Positions 16,585 to 25,041 of a DNA stretch of 64,000 nucleotides are shown piece by piece. The notes under the pieces were generated by a model that worked only from the letters and a program-made list of their open reading frames with translations, was not told where the DNA came from and searched no databases. The DNA comes from an uncultured Pseudomonadales bacterium (GTDB lineage Bacteria; Pseudomonadota; Gammaproteobacteria; Pseudomonadales; Azotimanducaceae). The DNA lies in contig OY282447.1 of assembly GCA_958296165.1 (NCBI GenBank), forward strand, positions 2,480,001 through 2,544,000, read 5' to 3'. The position numbers were made by a program, and so were the translations under genes. Every line of letters starts with the position of its first letter. Within the stretch, counting starts at the first letter, position 1.

Positions 16585-17037
16585 GGTCAGCGACCCAATC
16601 CCCCCACCACCACGACCACCACGCTCGCGGTCGAGGCGGTGAATGGCGTCCGCAATCGGCCGTACTTCAGGAACACCGATTTCGTGGTCATCCAAGTGCA
16701 TCCAAGGCATTCGCCGAACGATCCACGGGATATTCTCGGTAGAAACTCGCTTGGGGTCACCAACCACGACTGGTACTAGCCGGTTGCTGTAGTTCCTCGC
16801 GCCAAGCGCGTACTCGATTTCGTGCTTCACATGGGGGGAGTCGACCGCCGCGGGCGTCAACAGAACCACCATCTCTTCGGACTCTTCCAACGCACGCCCC
16901 ACCATCGCGGCCCAGTTGTCGCCTGGGAGGTGATCGAGGTCTGGATCCCACACCTCCAGCCCTCATTTTCGAAGTCCATCAGATACGAGAGCTGCTAGCG
17001 GCGCATCCGCATGGGAGTGGCTGACGAAGACCTTCAT
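16573..17037 (-). pseudogene. TIR-domain protein with early nonsense codon and IS at its 3' end
   Basis: From ATG 17037 the frame reads MKVFVSHSHADAPLAALVSDGLRK, a standard TIR first strand, then TGA at codon 25 (16965-16963). The same frame continues with GLEVWDPDLDHLPGDNW, MVVLLTPAAVDSPHVKHEIEYALGA (the last Glu matches the NADase catalytic Glu) and RLVPVVVGD. About 150 residues in all, a stand-alone TIR domain. The IS4-type element replaces the stop: without it the sequence would read G-S-L-T then TAG. TIR proteins usually act in anti-phage or toxin systems by hydrolysing NAD; no partner gene is left here. A GTG restart at 16953 would lack the first strand. Confidence 0.8.
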
Positions 17038-17214
17038 CGACCTAGTTCCTTGTGATACTCAAGGCGAGAGTATCTGTTGCCCAACACCTAGCAAGATGAT
17101 GTGGATGATGTGTGATGTACCGCAACACCAAGGCAGTCGGCAATCGAAATCGTACCAGCGGACATCCTCATCCCGTAGATGGATGATGGCTCATCTGTCC
17201 GGGCGCTCCGCAAT

Positions 17215-18411
17215 CTAACGGCGCGCTCTCCGCCTCCCACTCCGATACGGATGCGCCGCCACCACTTCCTCGTTCAGTTCCACCCCAAGGCCCGGCTTGG
17301 TGGGCGGGATGATGTGGCCGTTCTCCCACTGGATGGGTTCCTTGAGTATCTCGGCGTGGAAGCCGTCGAAGCGGCCGATGCTCTCTTGGATGAGGAAGTT
17401 AGGGCTGCAGGTGTCCACTTGGATGTTCGCCGCCGCCTCGATGGGGCCGCAGTACAAGTGCGGGGCGATCTGCGCGTAGTAGGCCTCGGCCATGCCTGCG
17501 ATCTTGCGGGCTTCCAGGATGCCGCCTACTCGGCCAAGCGCCATTTGCAGGATCGCGGCGGCCTGCTTCTCCAACAGCTCGCGGAACTCGAACTTGGTGG
17601 CGAGGCGTTCGCCGGTGGCCACTGGGATGGTGGTGGCTCGCGCCACCCGCGCCATCTCGTCGCGGTTCTCCGGCGGCACCGGCTCCTCGAACCAAAGCGG
17701 GTCGTATTGTTCGATGCGGCGGGCGAAGCGGATGGTGCCGGAAGTGGTGGATTGGCCGTGTGTGCCGATGAGAATGTCGGCTCGGTTGCCCACTGCTTCG
17801 CGCACCGCACGCACCACGGCTTCGGCGTTGTCCAATCGGTCGAGAGGCGGCTCGCGCGGGTCGCGGTTGCCCATCACGTCGATGAGCGGGTCGAACTTCA
17901 ACGCCGTGAAGCCTTCCTCCACATGGGCGCGTGCGCTTGCCGCCGCGGCGTCCGGGTCGGTATGCGTGGGGCGGCGGCTGGTGTCGCCTGGTGCCGGCCA
18001 GAGGTAGGTGTAGGAGCGCAGTGTGTCGTGGTAACGGCCGCCGAGCAGGTTGTAGATGGGTTGGTTCAGGGCCTTGCCGACGATGTCCCAGCACGCCATC
18101 TCCAAGGCGCTGAGCACGCCGGTGAGCGCGTGGTCTGGATGCTGGTGATGGTCGTGGGATTCGTATCCTTCGCCGTAATACACGGAGCGCCACAGCCGCT
18201 CGATTTGAAACGGGTCGCTGCCTAGCACGTAGGTTTCGCCAACGTCCTCGATCATCTTGGCGACGGTGAGGGGATGAAAAGGCGCTTTGTACACCTCGCC
18301 AACGCCGACGACGCCATCATCTGTCGTGAGCTTTACGAACACCCAGTGTCGCCCGCCGCGGTGCGGTGGCGGCGTGCTGACCACGAGTGGCTGAACCGCA
18401 GCAACTTTCAC
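17215..18411 (-). CDS. Mandelate racemase / sugar-acid dehydratase-type enolase
   Basis: 398 residues of the enolase superfamily, with an N-terminal capping domain (residues ~1-125: HWVFVKLTTDDGVVGVGE) and a TIM barrel. Barrel features: TALKFDP (Lys near residue 185), WFEEPVPPEN and ATGERLA (metal Glu), IAPHLYCGP (His, general acid/base). The layout is nearest to galactonate/mannonate-dehydratase-like members. At the position of the first metal ligand I read IGTHGQ where GalD has DFHGR, so the acidic ligand may be replaced. The start is GTG 18411 because GGAGG lies 6 bases upstream. Substrate probably a hydroxy or sugar acid; not determinable. It stands alone. Confidence 0.8.
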   Translation of the reverse strand: MKVAAVQPLVVSTPPPHRGGRHWVFVKLTTDDGVVGVGEVYKAPFHPLTVAKMIEDVGETYVLGSDPFQIERLWRSVYYGEGYESHDHHQHPDHALTGVLSALEMACWDIVGKALNQPIYNLLGGRYHDTLRSYTYLWPAPGDTSRRPTHTDPDAAAASARAHVEEGFTALKFDPLIDVMGNRDPREPPLDRLDNAEAVVRAVREAVGNRADILIGTHGQSTTSGTIRFARRIEQYDPLWFEEPVPPENRDEMARVARATTIPVATGERLATKFEFRELLEKQAAAILQMALGRVGGILEARKIAGMAEAYYAQIAPHLYCGPIEAAANIQVDTCSPNFLIQESIGRFDGFHAEILKEPIQWENGHIIPPTKPGLGVELNEEVVAAHPYRSGRRRARR

Positions 18412-18485
18412 GTTTGCCTCCGCAACACGCGGGCGCACAGCTTAGGGACGAATGGGGTGCTCATGGGTTCCCTCCTCTAATTGCA

Positions 18486-18938
18486 TCAGTTTGTGCGGGC
18501 TTGCCGTGCAAGCGGCGATTGTTCGCGTCTTTCAGACGTACGTGCGGCGTTTTGGATGTGATAGGCGGCAATTGCCAATAGGAGGATTAGGATGATGAAG
18601 AAAATGGAGCCGAGCCTCGTGTCGCCGGCCAAGAGCGTAGCCATGCCGAGCAGCCACAATAGCGCCCCAACGCAACACAAGATCAAGAGCCATCTGGATT
18701 TCAGCCTACGCTCGACCGGGGCCGACGGGTAGACGTGCGCGAACCACCCGTATGCTTGGCGACGGCGGAGCGCCGGATATACCGCCCAACGCAAGTTGCA
18801 GAGCATCAGCAACGGTACGGTGCCAAGCAAAACCCATAGCGCGGAGTAGAGTCCGGCAACGAGCCACATCGCGCCCACCACAGTGCCGGCAGCCGCGGCT
18901 AGAAGCGTGCCGTAGATATGGCGGGCGATCCTAGTCAT
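18486..18938 (-). CDS. Integral membrane protein of unknown function
   Basis: 150 residues from ATG 18938 with four predicted membrane segments: TLLAAAAGTVVGAMWLVAGL, ALWVLLGTVPLLMLC, WLLILCCVGALLWLLGMATL and IFFIILILLLAIAAYHI. A basic loop (RRRQAYGWFAHVYPSAPVERRLKSR) separates the pairs. No family recognised. The upstream frame to 19010 is open, but it runs through an 18-bp tandem repeat and is unlikely to be coding. It precedes the enolase-family gene on the same strand with a 74-bp gap. Confidence 0.6.
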   Translation of the reverse strand: MTRIARHIYGTLLAAAAGTVVGAMWLVAGLYSALWVLLGTVPLLMLCNLRWAVYPALRRRQAYGWFAHVYPSAPVERRLKSRWLLILCCVGALLWLLGMATLLAGDTRLGSIFFIILILLLAIAAYHIQNAARTSERREQSPLARQARTN

Positions 18939-18978
18939 GTGAGCGCCACGAACGTTGGATACCGCATTGGCACACTCT

Positions 18979-19014
18979 ACGTGCTTCAGCACGCCAACGT
19001 GCTTCAGCACGCCC
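18979..19014. repeat. Two tandem copies of an 18-bp unit
   Basis: ACGTGCTTCAGCACGCC plus one base occurs at 18979-18996 and 18997-19014. Each unit holds a small GTGCTTCAGCAC inverted repeat (GTGCT/AGCAC). It lies between divergent genes, so it may be a regulatory or mobile-repeat scar; function unknown. Confidence 0.7.
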
Positions 19015-19227
19015 CGTCTTGGCCATCCTCCACATCAATGCTGATCCTTCCAAAACCGTTCTCTGTGCCCGCAGCAAAGGTGGGATGGAACCCTATCAGG
19101 TCGTAGTCTCCGGTCAAGGTTCCGTAGGGCGGCTCGGCCCTCGGCCTCAGAATCGGAGGGTGCCCAGTGTCGCCAAACCGTGGTGGTACACTCGCTGGAT
19201 GTCTCCAACACGCAGGTTGAAACGCGG

Positions 19228-20613
19228 ATGAGCGAATTGCTCCAAGCCCTCGGCGAGGTCGTCGGCGAGCGCGGCGTACTCACCGGCACCGATGTCTCCA
19301 ATCGCGCCAGCGGCATCTGGCGCAGTGAGGGCATAGCTGCCAAAGCCATCGTCCGGCCACGCTGTACCGCCGAGGTGAGCCAGGCGCTCGCCATCTGCAA
19401 TGAAGCGAGCCAGCCGGTGGTGGCGCATGGCGGGCTGACGGGCCTTGCGGAAGGGGCAATCGCCGGGCCGCACGAGGTGGTGCTCTCTTTGGAACGCATG
19501 AACGCGATTGAGGAAGTGAACCCAGTCGAGCGCACCATGACAGTGCAATCCGGCGCCGTTCTGGAGGCCGTTCAGAACGCCGCCGATGATGTCGGCTTGA
19601 TGTATCCGCTAGACATCGGCGGGCGCGGCAGCTGCACCGTGGGCGGCAATATCGCCACCAACGCTGGCGGCAATCGCGTAATCCGCTACGGCATGACGCG
19701 CGACATGGTGCTGGGCGTTGAGGCGGTGCTGGCGGATGGCACGGTGGTTTCGTCCATGAACCAAATGATCAAGAACAACGCCGGCTACGACTTGAAGCAG
19801 CTCTTCATCGGCACCGAGGGCAGCTTGGGCATCGTCACACGCGCAGTGCTGCGCTTGCGCGAAAAGCCCCGCAGCCAAGAGACCATGCTGGTGGCGGTGG
19901 AGAGCTTCGAGAAGGTAACGGCACTGCTCAAAGCCATGGATGCCGAGCTTGGCGGCACGCTCTCCGCCTTTGAGGTGCTGTGGAACAACTTCTACCGGCT
20001 CGTCACCACGCCGCCGGCCGCGCAGCGGCCCCCGCTGCCGCAAACCTATCCCTATTACGTACTGATCGAGGCCATGGGCGGCGATCAACAAACCGACCAC
20101 GCTCGCCTCGAAGCGGCCTTTGCCGAGAGCCATGCATCCGGGTTAATCGCCGATGCGGTGATCGCCAGCAGCGAAGCCCAACGCTTGGAATTGTGGGCAA
20201 TGCGCGACGATGTGGAACAGGTGAATCAATACAAGCCGATGTACATCTTCGACGTAAGCCTGCGCATCTCGAAAATGGAGGAATACGTTGCGGAAGTGAA
20301 TCGACGCCTAGAGGCCACTTTCGGAAACTATGTGAACTTCACTTTCGGCCACATCGGCGACGGCAATATCCACTTCGGCACTTCCGCCGGCGCGGACGAG
20401 AGCTCGCGAGACGGCGTGAAGAGCGCTGTTTACGAGCCATTGGCGGCAATCGGCGGTTCCGTTTCCGCGGAACATGGCGTGGGTTTGGACAAGAAGAAAT
20501 ATCTGCGCCTATCGCGCAACGACGAAGAAATTGCATTGATGCGCACACTGAAGAAGGCGTTGGATCCCACCGGCATTCTCAATCCCGGCAAGATTTTCGA
20601 CTTGGCCGCTTAG
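19228..20613 (+). CDS. FAD-linked oxidase, GlcD / D-2-hydroxyacid dehydrogenase type
   Basis: 461 residues from ATG 19228 (GTG 19180 possible). Residues ~40-215 form a PCMH-type FAD-binding domain (QPVVAHGGLTGLAEGA, DIGGRGSCTVGGNIATNAGG, FIGTEGSLGIVTRAVL). The rest is the C-terminal substrate/cap domain ending in FGHIGDGNIHFG, SAEHGVGLDKK and DPTGILNPGKIF, the usual metal-and-flavin signature of D-lactate/D-2-hydroxyglutarate dehydrogenases. It oxidises a D-2-hydroxy acid, passing electrons to a carrier; the exact acid is unknown. First gene of a three-gene operon, 9 bp before the amidase. Confidence 0.88.
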   Translation: MSELLQALGEVVGERGVLTGTDVSNRASGIWRSEGIAAKAIVRPRCTAEVSQALAICNEASQPVVAHGGLTGLAEGAIAGPHEVVLSLERMNAIEEVNPVERTMTVQSGAVLEAVQNAADDVGLMYPLDIGGRGSCTVGGNIATNAGGNRVIRYGMTRDMVLGVEAVLADGTVVSSMNQMIKNNAGYDLKQLFIGTEGSLGIVTRAVLRLREKPRSQETMLVAVESFEKVTALLKAMDAELGGTLSAFEVLWNNFYRLVTTPPAAQRPPLPQTYPYYVLIEAMGGDQQTDHARLEAAFAESHASGLIADAVIASSEAQRLELWAMRDDVEQVNQYKPMYIFDVSLRISKMEEYVAEVNRRLEATFGNYVNFTFGHIGDGNIHFGTSAGADESSRDGVKSAVYEPLAAIGGSVSAEHGVGLDKKKYLRLSRNDEEIALMRTLKKALDPTGILNPGKIFDLAA

Positions 20614-20622
20614 CGGCTGGCG

Positions 20623-21999
20623 ATGGACATTCACGCCCTTTCGCTCTCCGACGTTGCCAAGCGCGTCAAGAGCGGCGAACTCACCGCTCAGCGCGTCGCA
20701 GAGGCGATGCTCGAGCGCATCGCGCATCTCGACAGCCGGCTCGGCGCCTTCGTAGCGGTGTTGGGCGAGCAGGCGATGGAACGCGCCCATGCCTTGGACG
20801 CCAAGCGGCAACGCGGCGAACCGCTCGGTTTGCTGCACGGTGCGCCCATCGCGCTGAAGGACTTGCTGGCCACGGCAGGCTTTCCCACCACCTGCGGCAC
20901 ACGGGTACTCGCGAACTGGCAGCCCGGCCACAACGCTACAGTCGTGGAACGCTTGCAGGCGGCCGGTGCCTTGGTGCTCGGCAAAGTGAAACTCACGGAA
21001 GGCGCCTTCGCGGAGCATCATCCGTCGGTTTCGCCGCCCGTGAATCCATGGCGCTCCGATCGCTGGGTTGGTGCGTCTTCATCCGGTTCCGGCGTGGCGG
21101 TGGCCGCTGGTCTGGCCCACGGCGCGATCGGCACGGATACCGGCGGCAGCATCCGCTTCCCCAGCGCGGCGTGCGGGCTAGTGGGCCTGAAACCAACTTA
21201 CGGCAGGGTCAGCCGGCACGGCGTATTCCCGCTCGCGGAATCCTTGGATCACATCGGCCCGATCACGCGCCGCGTGGAAGATGCCGCCCGCATGTTCCAA
21301 GCCATGGCCGGTCACGATCCACTGGATGCGACCTCGTTGCAGGCGCCGGTGCCTGCCTATGCGCCGTTGGCTCGTTTGGATGGCGTGAAGATCGGAATCG
21401 ATTGGCGCTACGTTGCCGAAGATGTGGATCAGTCCGTGGTGCAAACCGTGCGCGATGCGCTGACGGCTCTGTGCGACATCGGCGCTACCGGCGTAGAAAC
21501 GCGAATACCGGATGCCACGGCGCTGATCGACGGCTGGTCGATCACTTGCGGCGTGGAATGCGCACGCGCTCATGCGGACACCTACCCTGCGCGCAAAGAG
21601 GAATACGGCCCGGCGCTCGCCGCATTGATCGAACTAGGGTTGCGGGCAGGCACCGACGAATACGATGCTTTGGAGCGCGAACGTGCCACCTTCCGCGTTG
21701 GCCTCAGCGACGTGCTGGCCGAAGTGGATGCCTTGATCGCTCCCTGCCTGCCGAGCCTTGTGCCCGCCGCCGAACGCACGCCTGCCGCCGCGCATGATCG
21801 CGCCGAGCGTTTCGTGCGCTTTACGGCGCCGGTCGACTATTCGGGGCATCCGAGCCTCACGCTCCCTCTAGATACCGGCGCGGACGACATGCCGCGCACG
21901 TTTCAACTCATCGGCAAACATCTAGACGAGGGGCGCCTGCTGGCCATCGGCAGCGCGTTCGAGGATGCGGCAGGGTTCGAGTACAAGACGTTGGCATGA
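20623..21999 (+). CDS. Amidase-signature family hydrolase
   Basis: 458 residues of the amidase-signature family. The Ser-cisSer-Lys triad is visible: K79 (ALKDLL), S152 (GASSSGSG) and S176 (GTDTGGSIRFPS). Around them LHGAPIALKD and GLVGLKPTYGRVS are typical. GatA is unlikely because no gatB/gatC is nearby and it sits in a catabolic operon. It hydrolyses a carboxamide to acid plus ammonia; the substrate is unknown. It lies between the flavin oxidase (9 bp upstream) and the aminotransferase (4-bp ATGA overlap), suggesting stepwise breakdown of a hydroxy/amide compound (inference). Confidence 0.9.
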   Translation: MDIHALSLSDVAKRVKSGELTAQRVAEAMLERIAHLDSRLGAFVAVLGEQAMERAHALDAKRQRGEPLGLLHGAPIALKDLLATAGFPTTCGTRVLANWQPGHNATVVERLQAAGALVLGKVKLTEGAFAEHHPSVSPPVNPWRSDRWVGASSSGSGVAVAAGLAHGAIGTDTGGSIRFPSAACGLVGLKPTYGRVSRHGVFPLAESLDHIGPITRRVEDAARMFQAMAGHDPLDATSLQAPVPAYAPLARLDGVKIGIDWRYVAEDVDQSVVQTVRDALTALCDIGATGVETRIPDATALIDGWSITCGVECARAHADTYPARKEEYGPALAALIELGLRAGTDEYDALERERATFRVGLSDVLAEVDALIAPCLPSLVPAAERTPAAAHDRAERFVRFTAPVDYSGHPSLTLPLDTGADDMPRTFQLIGKHLDEGRLLAIGSAFEDAAGFEYKTLA

Positions 22000-23270
22000 A
22001 CGTCGCTGTGACTTTCGCGCGGCACCGCAATAGGCCAGTCGAAACCATGAAAACCTACTGTGTCGACAAATCGAACGCGCTCTACGCTCGTGCCAAGAGC
22101 GTGATTCCCGGCGGCATCTTCGGCCACTACGGTGGCTCCGTGAGAGACGGCGGGCCGAAGTTCTTTTCGCGCAGCGAAGGCGCCCACTTTTGGGATGTAG
22201 ACGGCAACGAGTACATCGATTACATGTGCGCTTTCGGCCCGATGATCCTCGGCTACAACCATCCGGTGGTGGACGAAGCGGTGCGTGCGCAGCAGCGCCT
22301 CGGCCACGCCGTTAGCCTGGCTTCGCCGGTGATGGTGGAACTCGCGGAACGCTTGGTGGAGCAAGTAACGGCCGCTGATTGGGCGCTGTTCGGCAAGAAC
22401 GGCACCGACGCCACCGGCTTGGCGGTGATGATTGCCCGCGCCGCAACGGGACGCGAGAAGATCGTGCGGGTGGCGGGCGGCTATCACGGCGTGGCGGCAT
22501 GGATGCGGGCCGGCAGCGCTGGCGCGATACCGGCGGACAGTGCCGCCGTGCTAACGGTGGCTTGGAACGACGCCGATGCCTTCGAGCGGCTCATCAACGA
22601 GCATGGCAACACGATCGCCTGCTTCATTGCTTCGCCCTATCACCATCCCGCCTTGGCAGACAGCGAACTGCCAGCTAACGGCTATTGGCAGCGCATCGAG
22701 GCGTTGTGCCGCGCCAATGGCATCGTGTTGATTCTCGATGATGTGCGCGCCGGCTTTCGCGTCCACCTGGCTGGTTCCAACAGAGCCTTCGGCTTCACGC
22801 CAGACATGATCTGCTTCGGCAAGGCCATCGCCAACGGCCACCCGCTCTCCGCATTGGTGGGTGCGGATGCCTTGAAGCAAACGGCAAGCGAAGTGTTCTA
22901 TACCGGCACGCAGTTCTACAGCGGCGCACCGATGGCCGCCGCCATCGCAACCTTGGATGAACTCCGCAAGTTCGATGCGATCGGCCGAATGAACGCGTTG
23001 GGCGCCAAACTGAACAGCGGATTGATCGATGTTGCCAAAACGCACGGCTACGAATTGATCGCCTCAGGCGTGCCGGCAATGCCCTACTACCGGCTGGCGA
23101 ACGTGCCGCGCACCACCCACTTTGCGTGGATAGACGAATGCGTAAAGCGCGGCGTGTATCTACTCGGCTACCACAACCACTTTCTTTCCACTGCTCATAC
23201 GGAGGCGGACATAAAGCACACTTTGAACGTCGCCGATGCGGCATTCGGCGCCGTTGAGAAGCCGGCCTAA
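21996..23270 (+). CDS. Class III aminotransferase, glutamate-1-semialdehyde mutase-like
   Basis: 424 residues from ATG 21996, overlapping the amidase stop; ATG 22047 would give 407. Fold-type I PLP enzyme: YARAKSVIPGG at the N-terminus, FGKNGTDATGLAVMIARA, GGYHGVAAW, ILDDVRAGFR and the PLP lysine in CFGKAIANGHPLSALVG (K276), then YTGTQFYSGAPM. This is the GSA-aminomutase-like subgroup used both in heme synthesis and in many secondary pathways; the operon partners argue against hemL. A diverged fragment of a sister copy lies about 0.7 kb downstream. Confidence 0.88.
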   Translation: MNVAVTFARHRNRPVETMKTYCVDKSNALYARAKSVIPGGIFGHYGGSVRDGGPKFFSRSEGAHFWDVDGNEYIDYMCAFGPMILGYNHPVVDEAVRAQQRLGHAVSLASPVMVELAERLVEQVTAADWALFGKNGTDATGLAVMIARAATGREKIVRVAGGYHGVAAWMRAGSAGAIPADSAAVLTVAWNDADAFERLINEHGNTIACFIASPYHHPALADSELPANGYWQRIEALCRANGIVLILDDVRAGFRVHLAGSNRAFGFTPDMICFGKAIANGHPLSALVGADALKQTASEVFYTGTQFYSGAPMAAAIATLDELRKFDAIGRMNALGAKLNSGLIDVAKTHGYELIASGVPAMPYYRLANVPRTTHFAWIDECVKRGVYLLGYHNHFLSTAHTEADIKHTLNVADAAFGAVEKPA

Positions 23271-23277
23271 TCTACCC

Positions 23278-23298
23278 GCAGGCAGGCGGTCTGCCTGC
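23278..23298. terminator. Hairpin between convergent genes
   Basis: GCAGGCAG (23278-23285), a 5-nt loop and CTGCCTGC (23291-23298) make a perfect 8-bp stem in the 34-bp gap between the aminotransferase and the PPOX gene. There is no T-run on either side, so it is a plausible but not classical bidirectional terminator. Confidence 0.5.
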
Positions 23299-23304
23299 TC
23301 TACC

Positions 23305-23808
23305 TCAAGCGAAGCGAAAGCGAGTAGCGTCTCGATACAGAAGCGTCCAAGCCAGCACCTTGCGCGGCCGGAACATGCACGTTTCAGCCTCGTATTGCTC
23401 CGCCCCCGGCACCGCCCATTCGTACTTTTCTTCGGCGTTGGCGGCGAGCGCGGCGGCAAGCGCCGAATCCGGCGTCATCATCGTCACCGTCCCTTCCATA
23501 ATCACCGCGCCTTCCGCGTCTTCCAACGTCAGACAAACATTGGGATTTGCCTTTAGGTTGCGCATCCAACGCGAGCGCTCGTCACCGCCGAAATAGAGTG
23601 CGTTGGACACCCACATCCCGTCTATGGGGCGAGCGATGGGCACGCCTTTCGCGCTCGCGGTGGACAGCCAATAGTGCAGCGCCTTTTCCACCCGTGCCGC
23701 TACCTCGTCCCAAGATAAGAGCGGCGAATCTTCCGGCAGGCCGTAGTCTGCCGGCAGGATTGCCCGGCTGGCGGCCGGTGTGGCGCTTTTAGAAGCCAAT
23801 CGTGCCAA
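23305..23808 (-). CDS. PPOX-type flavin/pyridoxamine oxidase-like protein
   Basis: 167 residues of the pyridoxamine-5'-phosphate-oxidase-like split-barrel family: LHYWLSTASAKGVPIARPIDGMWV (first barrel strands), LYFGGDERSRWMRNLKANPNVCL (flavin-phosphate contact region) and GAVIMEGTVTMM. Such proteins bind FMN, F420 or heme; which one is unclear, as is the substrate. Start chosen at TTG 23808 because AGGA lies 6 bases upstream; the frame stays open to 24000, but that part is antisense to an aminotransferase fragment. It converges with the aminotransferase. Confidence 0.75.
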   Translation of the reverse strand: MARLASKSATPAASRAILPADYGLPEDSPLLSWDEVAARVEKALHYWLSTASAKGVPIARPIDGMWVSNALYFGGDERSRWMRNLKANPNVCLTLEDAEGAVIMEGTVTMMTPDSALAAALAANAEEKYEWAVPGAEQYEAETCMFRPRKVLAWTLLYRDATRFRFA

Positions 23809-23931
23809 GAAGTGTCCTGTGGAGCAGTGTCGCGCAGACAACCATATAGCACAGGCCCGTGCGTTGGCCGAGTACCGCACATGGCCTTGGCTCACTTGGG
23901 ACTCGCGGGATCGCAGTGTGCGGACGGCCGC

Positions 23932-24050
23932 ACTATGGTCTGCGTAGGCAAGGCCATCCCCAAGGGCCACGCATTGGCGCGGACGCCTCGAAGACCGCAA
24001 GCTACACGGGCATGCAGTTCTACAGCGGTGCTCAGATGGCCGCCGGTGCG
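23932..24050 (+). pseudogene. Fragment of a second class III aminotransferase
   Basis: DNA and translation match the lysine-loop region of the intact gene at 22806-22940. TMVCVGKAIPKGHAL corresponds to DMICFGKAIANGHPL and, after a frame change, TGMQFYSGAQMAAG corresponds to TGTQFYSGAPMAAA. The nucleotide match includes a long shared stretch around CAGTTCTACAGCGG. The rest of the gene is missing. Nothing else is seen in the gene-free stretch 23809-24187. Confidence 0.75.
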
Positions 24051-24187
24051 CGCCATCCGTCCGGGTCCTCTTGCCGCATGTGCCGTACTAGACATACCCA
24101 CAGTCACTTCATCCTGTGCTAGGCTCCGACATGCGTTGCTGATAGGCAACGCGCCACCAGACGTGGCATAGTTCTACGGAGACGTCA

Positions 24188-25039
24188 ATGACTTCCGACG
24201 GCCCAGTTTGTATCTCGGTGATTAACATGAAGGGCGGCGTGGGCAAGACTACGGTTGCGGCTCTACTAGGCCGCCATGCGTCCCTCGCCGGTCTCAAAGT
24301 TCTCGCGATAGATTTGGACCCGCAGGCCAACTTGTCACAGGCGTTTATGGGTGATCAGTACAAGCAGTTTCTGGCGGACAAGAAACCGTCCATCGTCGAG
24401 CTCTTCAATGGTTTCCGTCCACCAACGCCCACAACTCGATTACCCACGTCGATAGACGTCGAAGACGTTATGGTCAGCAATACCAGTCTCGGTGGCCGAA
24501 ATCTGAAGCTGATCCCATCGCGGTTTGATTTTTCCGATCAACTGATCGACGCCGTTCGTCCTGACCAGCGGGTCCTTGCAAATGTAATCGCCGATAGCTC
24601 CGAAGATTGGGACATAGTACTGATTGACTGTGCTCCTACGGAATCGATCCTTACTCGCGTCGCATATCAGGCGTCGCGCTACGTCCTCGTACCGGTGCGG
24701 CCTGAGTACTTCGCAACTATCGGATTCCCACTCTTGAAGGACTCCCTAGACGACTTCAAGGGCAGGAATAGAGGTCATACCATAGAGGTGGCTGGAATCG
24801 TTATAAACAACTCTTCGTATCACTACAGTGGCAACAGGGGAGGCCCGGAACGACGGAGATCCACTATCGAGATCAAGAGGGAAGGCCAGAAGAACGAATG
24901 GCACATATTCGAGCAAGAAATCCCCTTTTCTAGGGGCTTTCCGAAGATCATGCGTGGCGATTTCTCTCATCCGGGCGACGCCGTATTCTTCCCCGACTTT
25001 GCGAGAGAGTTCTTCGAGCACATTGGCTTGGATAGTTGA
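24188..25039 (+). CDS. ParA-family ATPase
   Basis: 283 residues. Deviant Walker A KGGVGKTT at residues 15-22, switch I-like LAIDLDPQANLSQ (residues 38-50), Walker B DIVLIDCAPTES, then VPVRPEYFATIGFPLL typical of the MinD/ParA dimer interface. A GGAG ribosome binding site sits 7 bases before ATG 24188. ParA proteins move plasmids, chromosomes or large complexes by ATP-driven DNA binding. Here there is no parB, no rep gene and no parS-like repeat; the only partner is the unknown gene overlapping its stop. GC content is visibly lower than in neighbours, suggesting transfer. Likely an accessory ParA, not the chromosomal one. Confidence 0.88.
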   Translation: MTSDGPVCISVINMKGGVGKTTVAALLGRHASLAGLKVLAIDLDPQANLSQAFMGDQYKQFLADKKPSIVELFNGFRPPTPTTRLPTSIDVEDVMVSNTSLGGRNLKLIPSRFDFSDQLIDAVRPDQRVLANVIADSSEDWDIVLIDCAPTESILTRVAYQASRYVLVPVRPEYFATIGFPLLKDSLDDFKGRNRGHTIEVAGIVINNSSYHYSGNRGGPERRRSTIEIKREGQKNEWHIFEQEIPFSRGFPKIMRGDFSHPGDAVFFPDFAREFFEHIGLDS

Positions 25040-25041
25040 TT

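Noticed and set aside
20623-21999. Amidase as GatA of the tRNA amidotransferase
   Set aside because: No gatB/gatC nearby and the gene is inside a catabolic-type operon.
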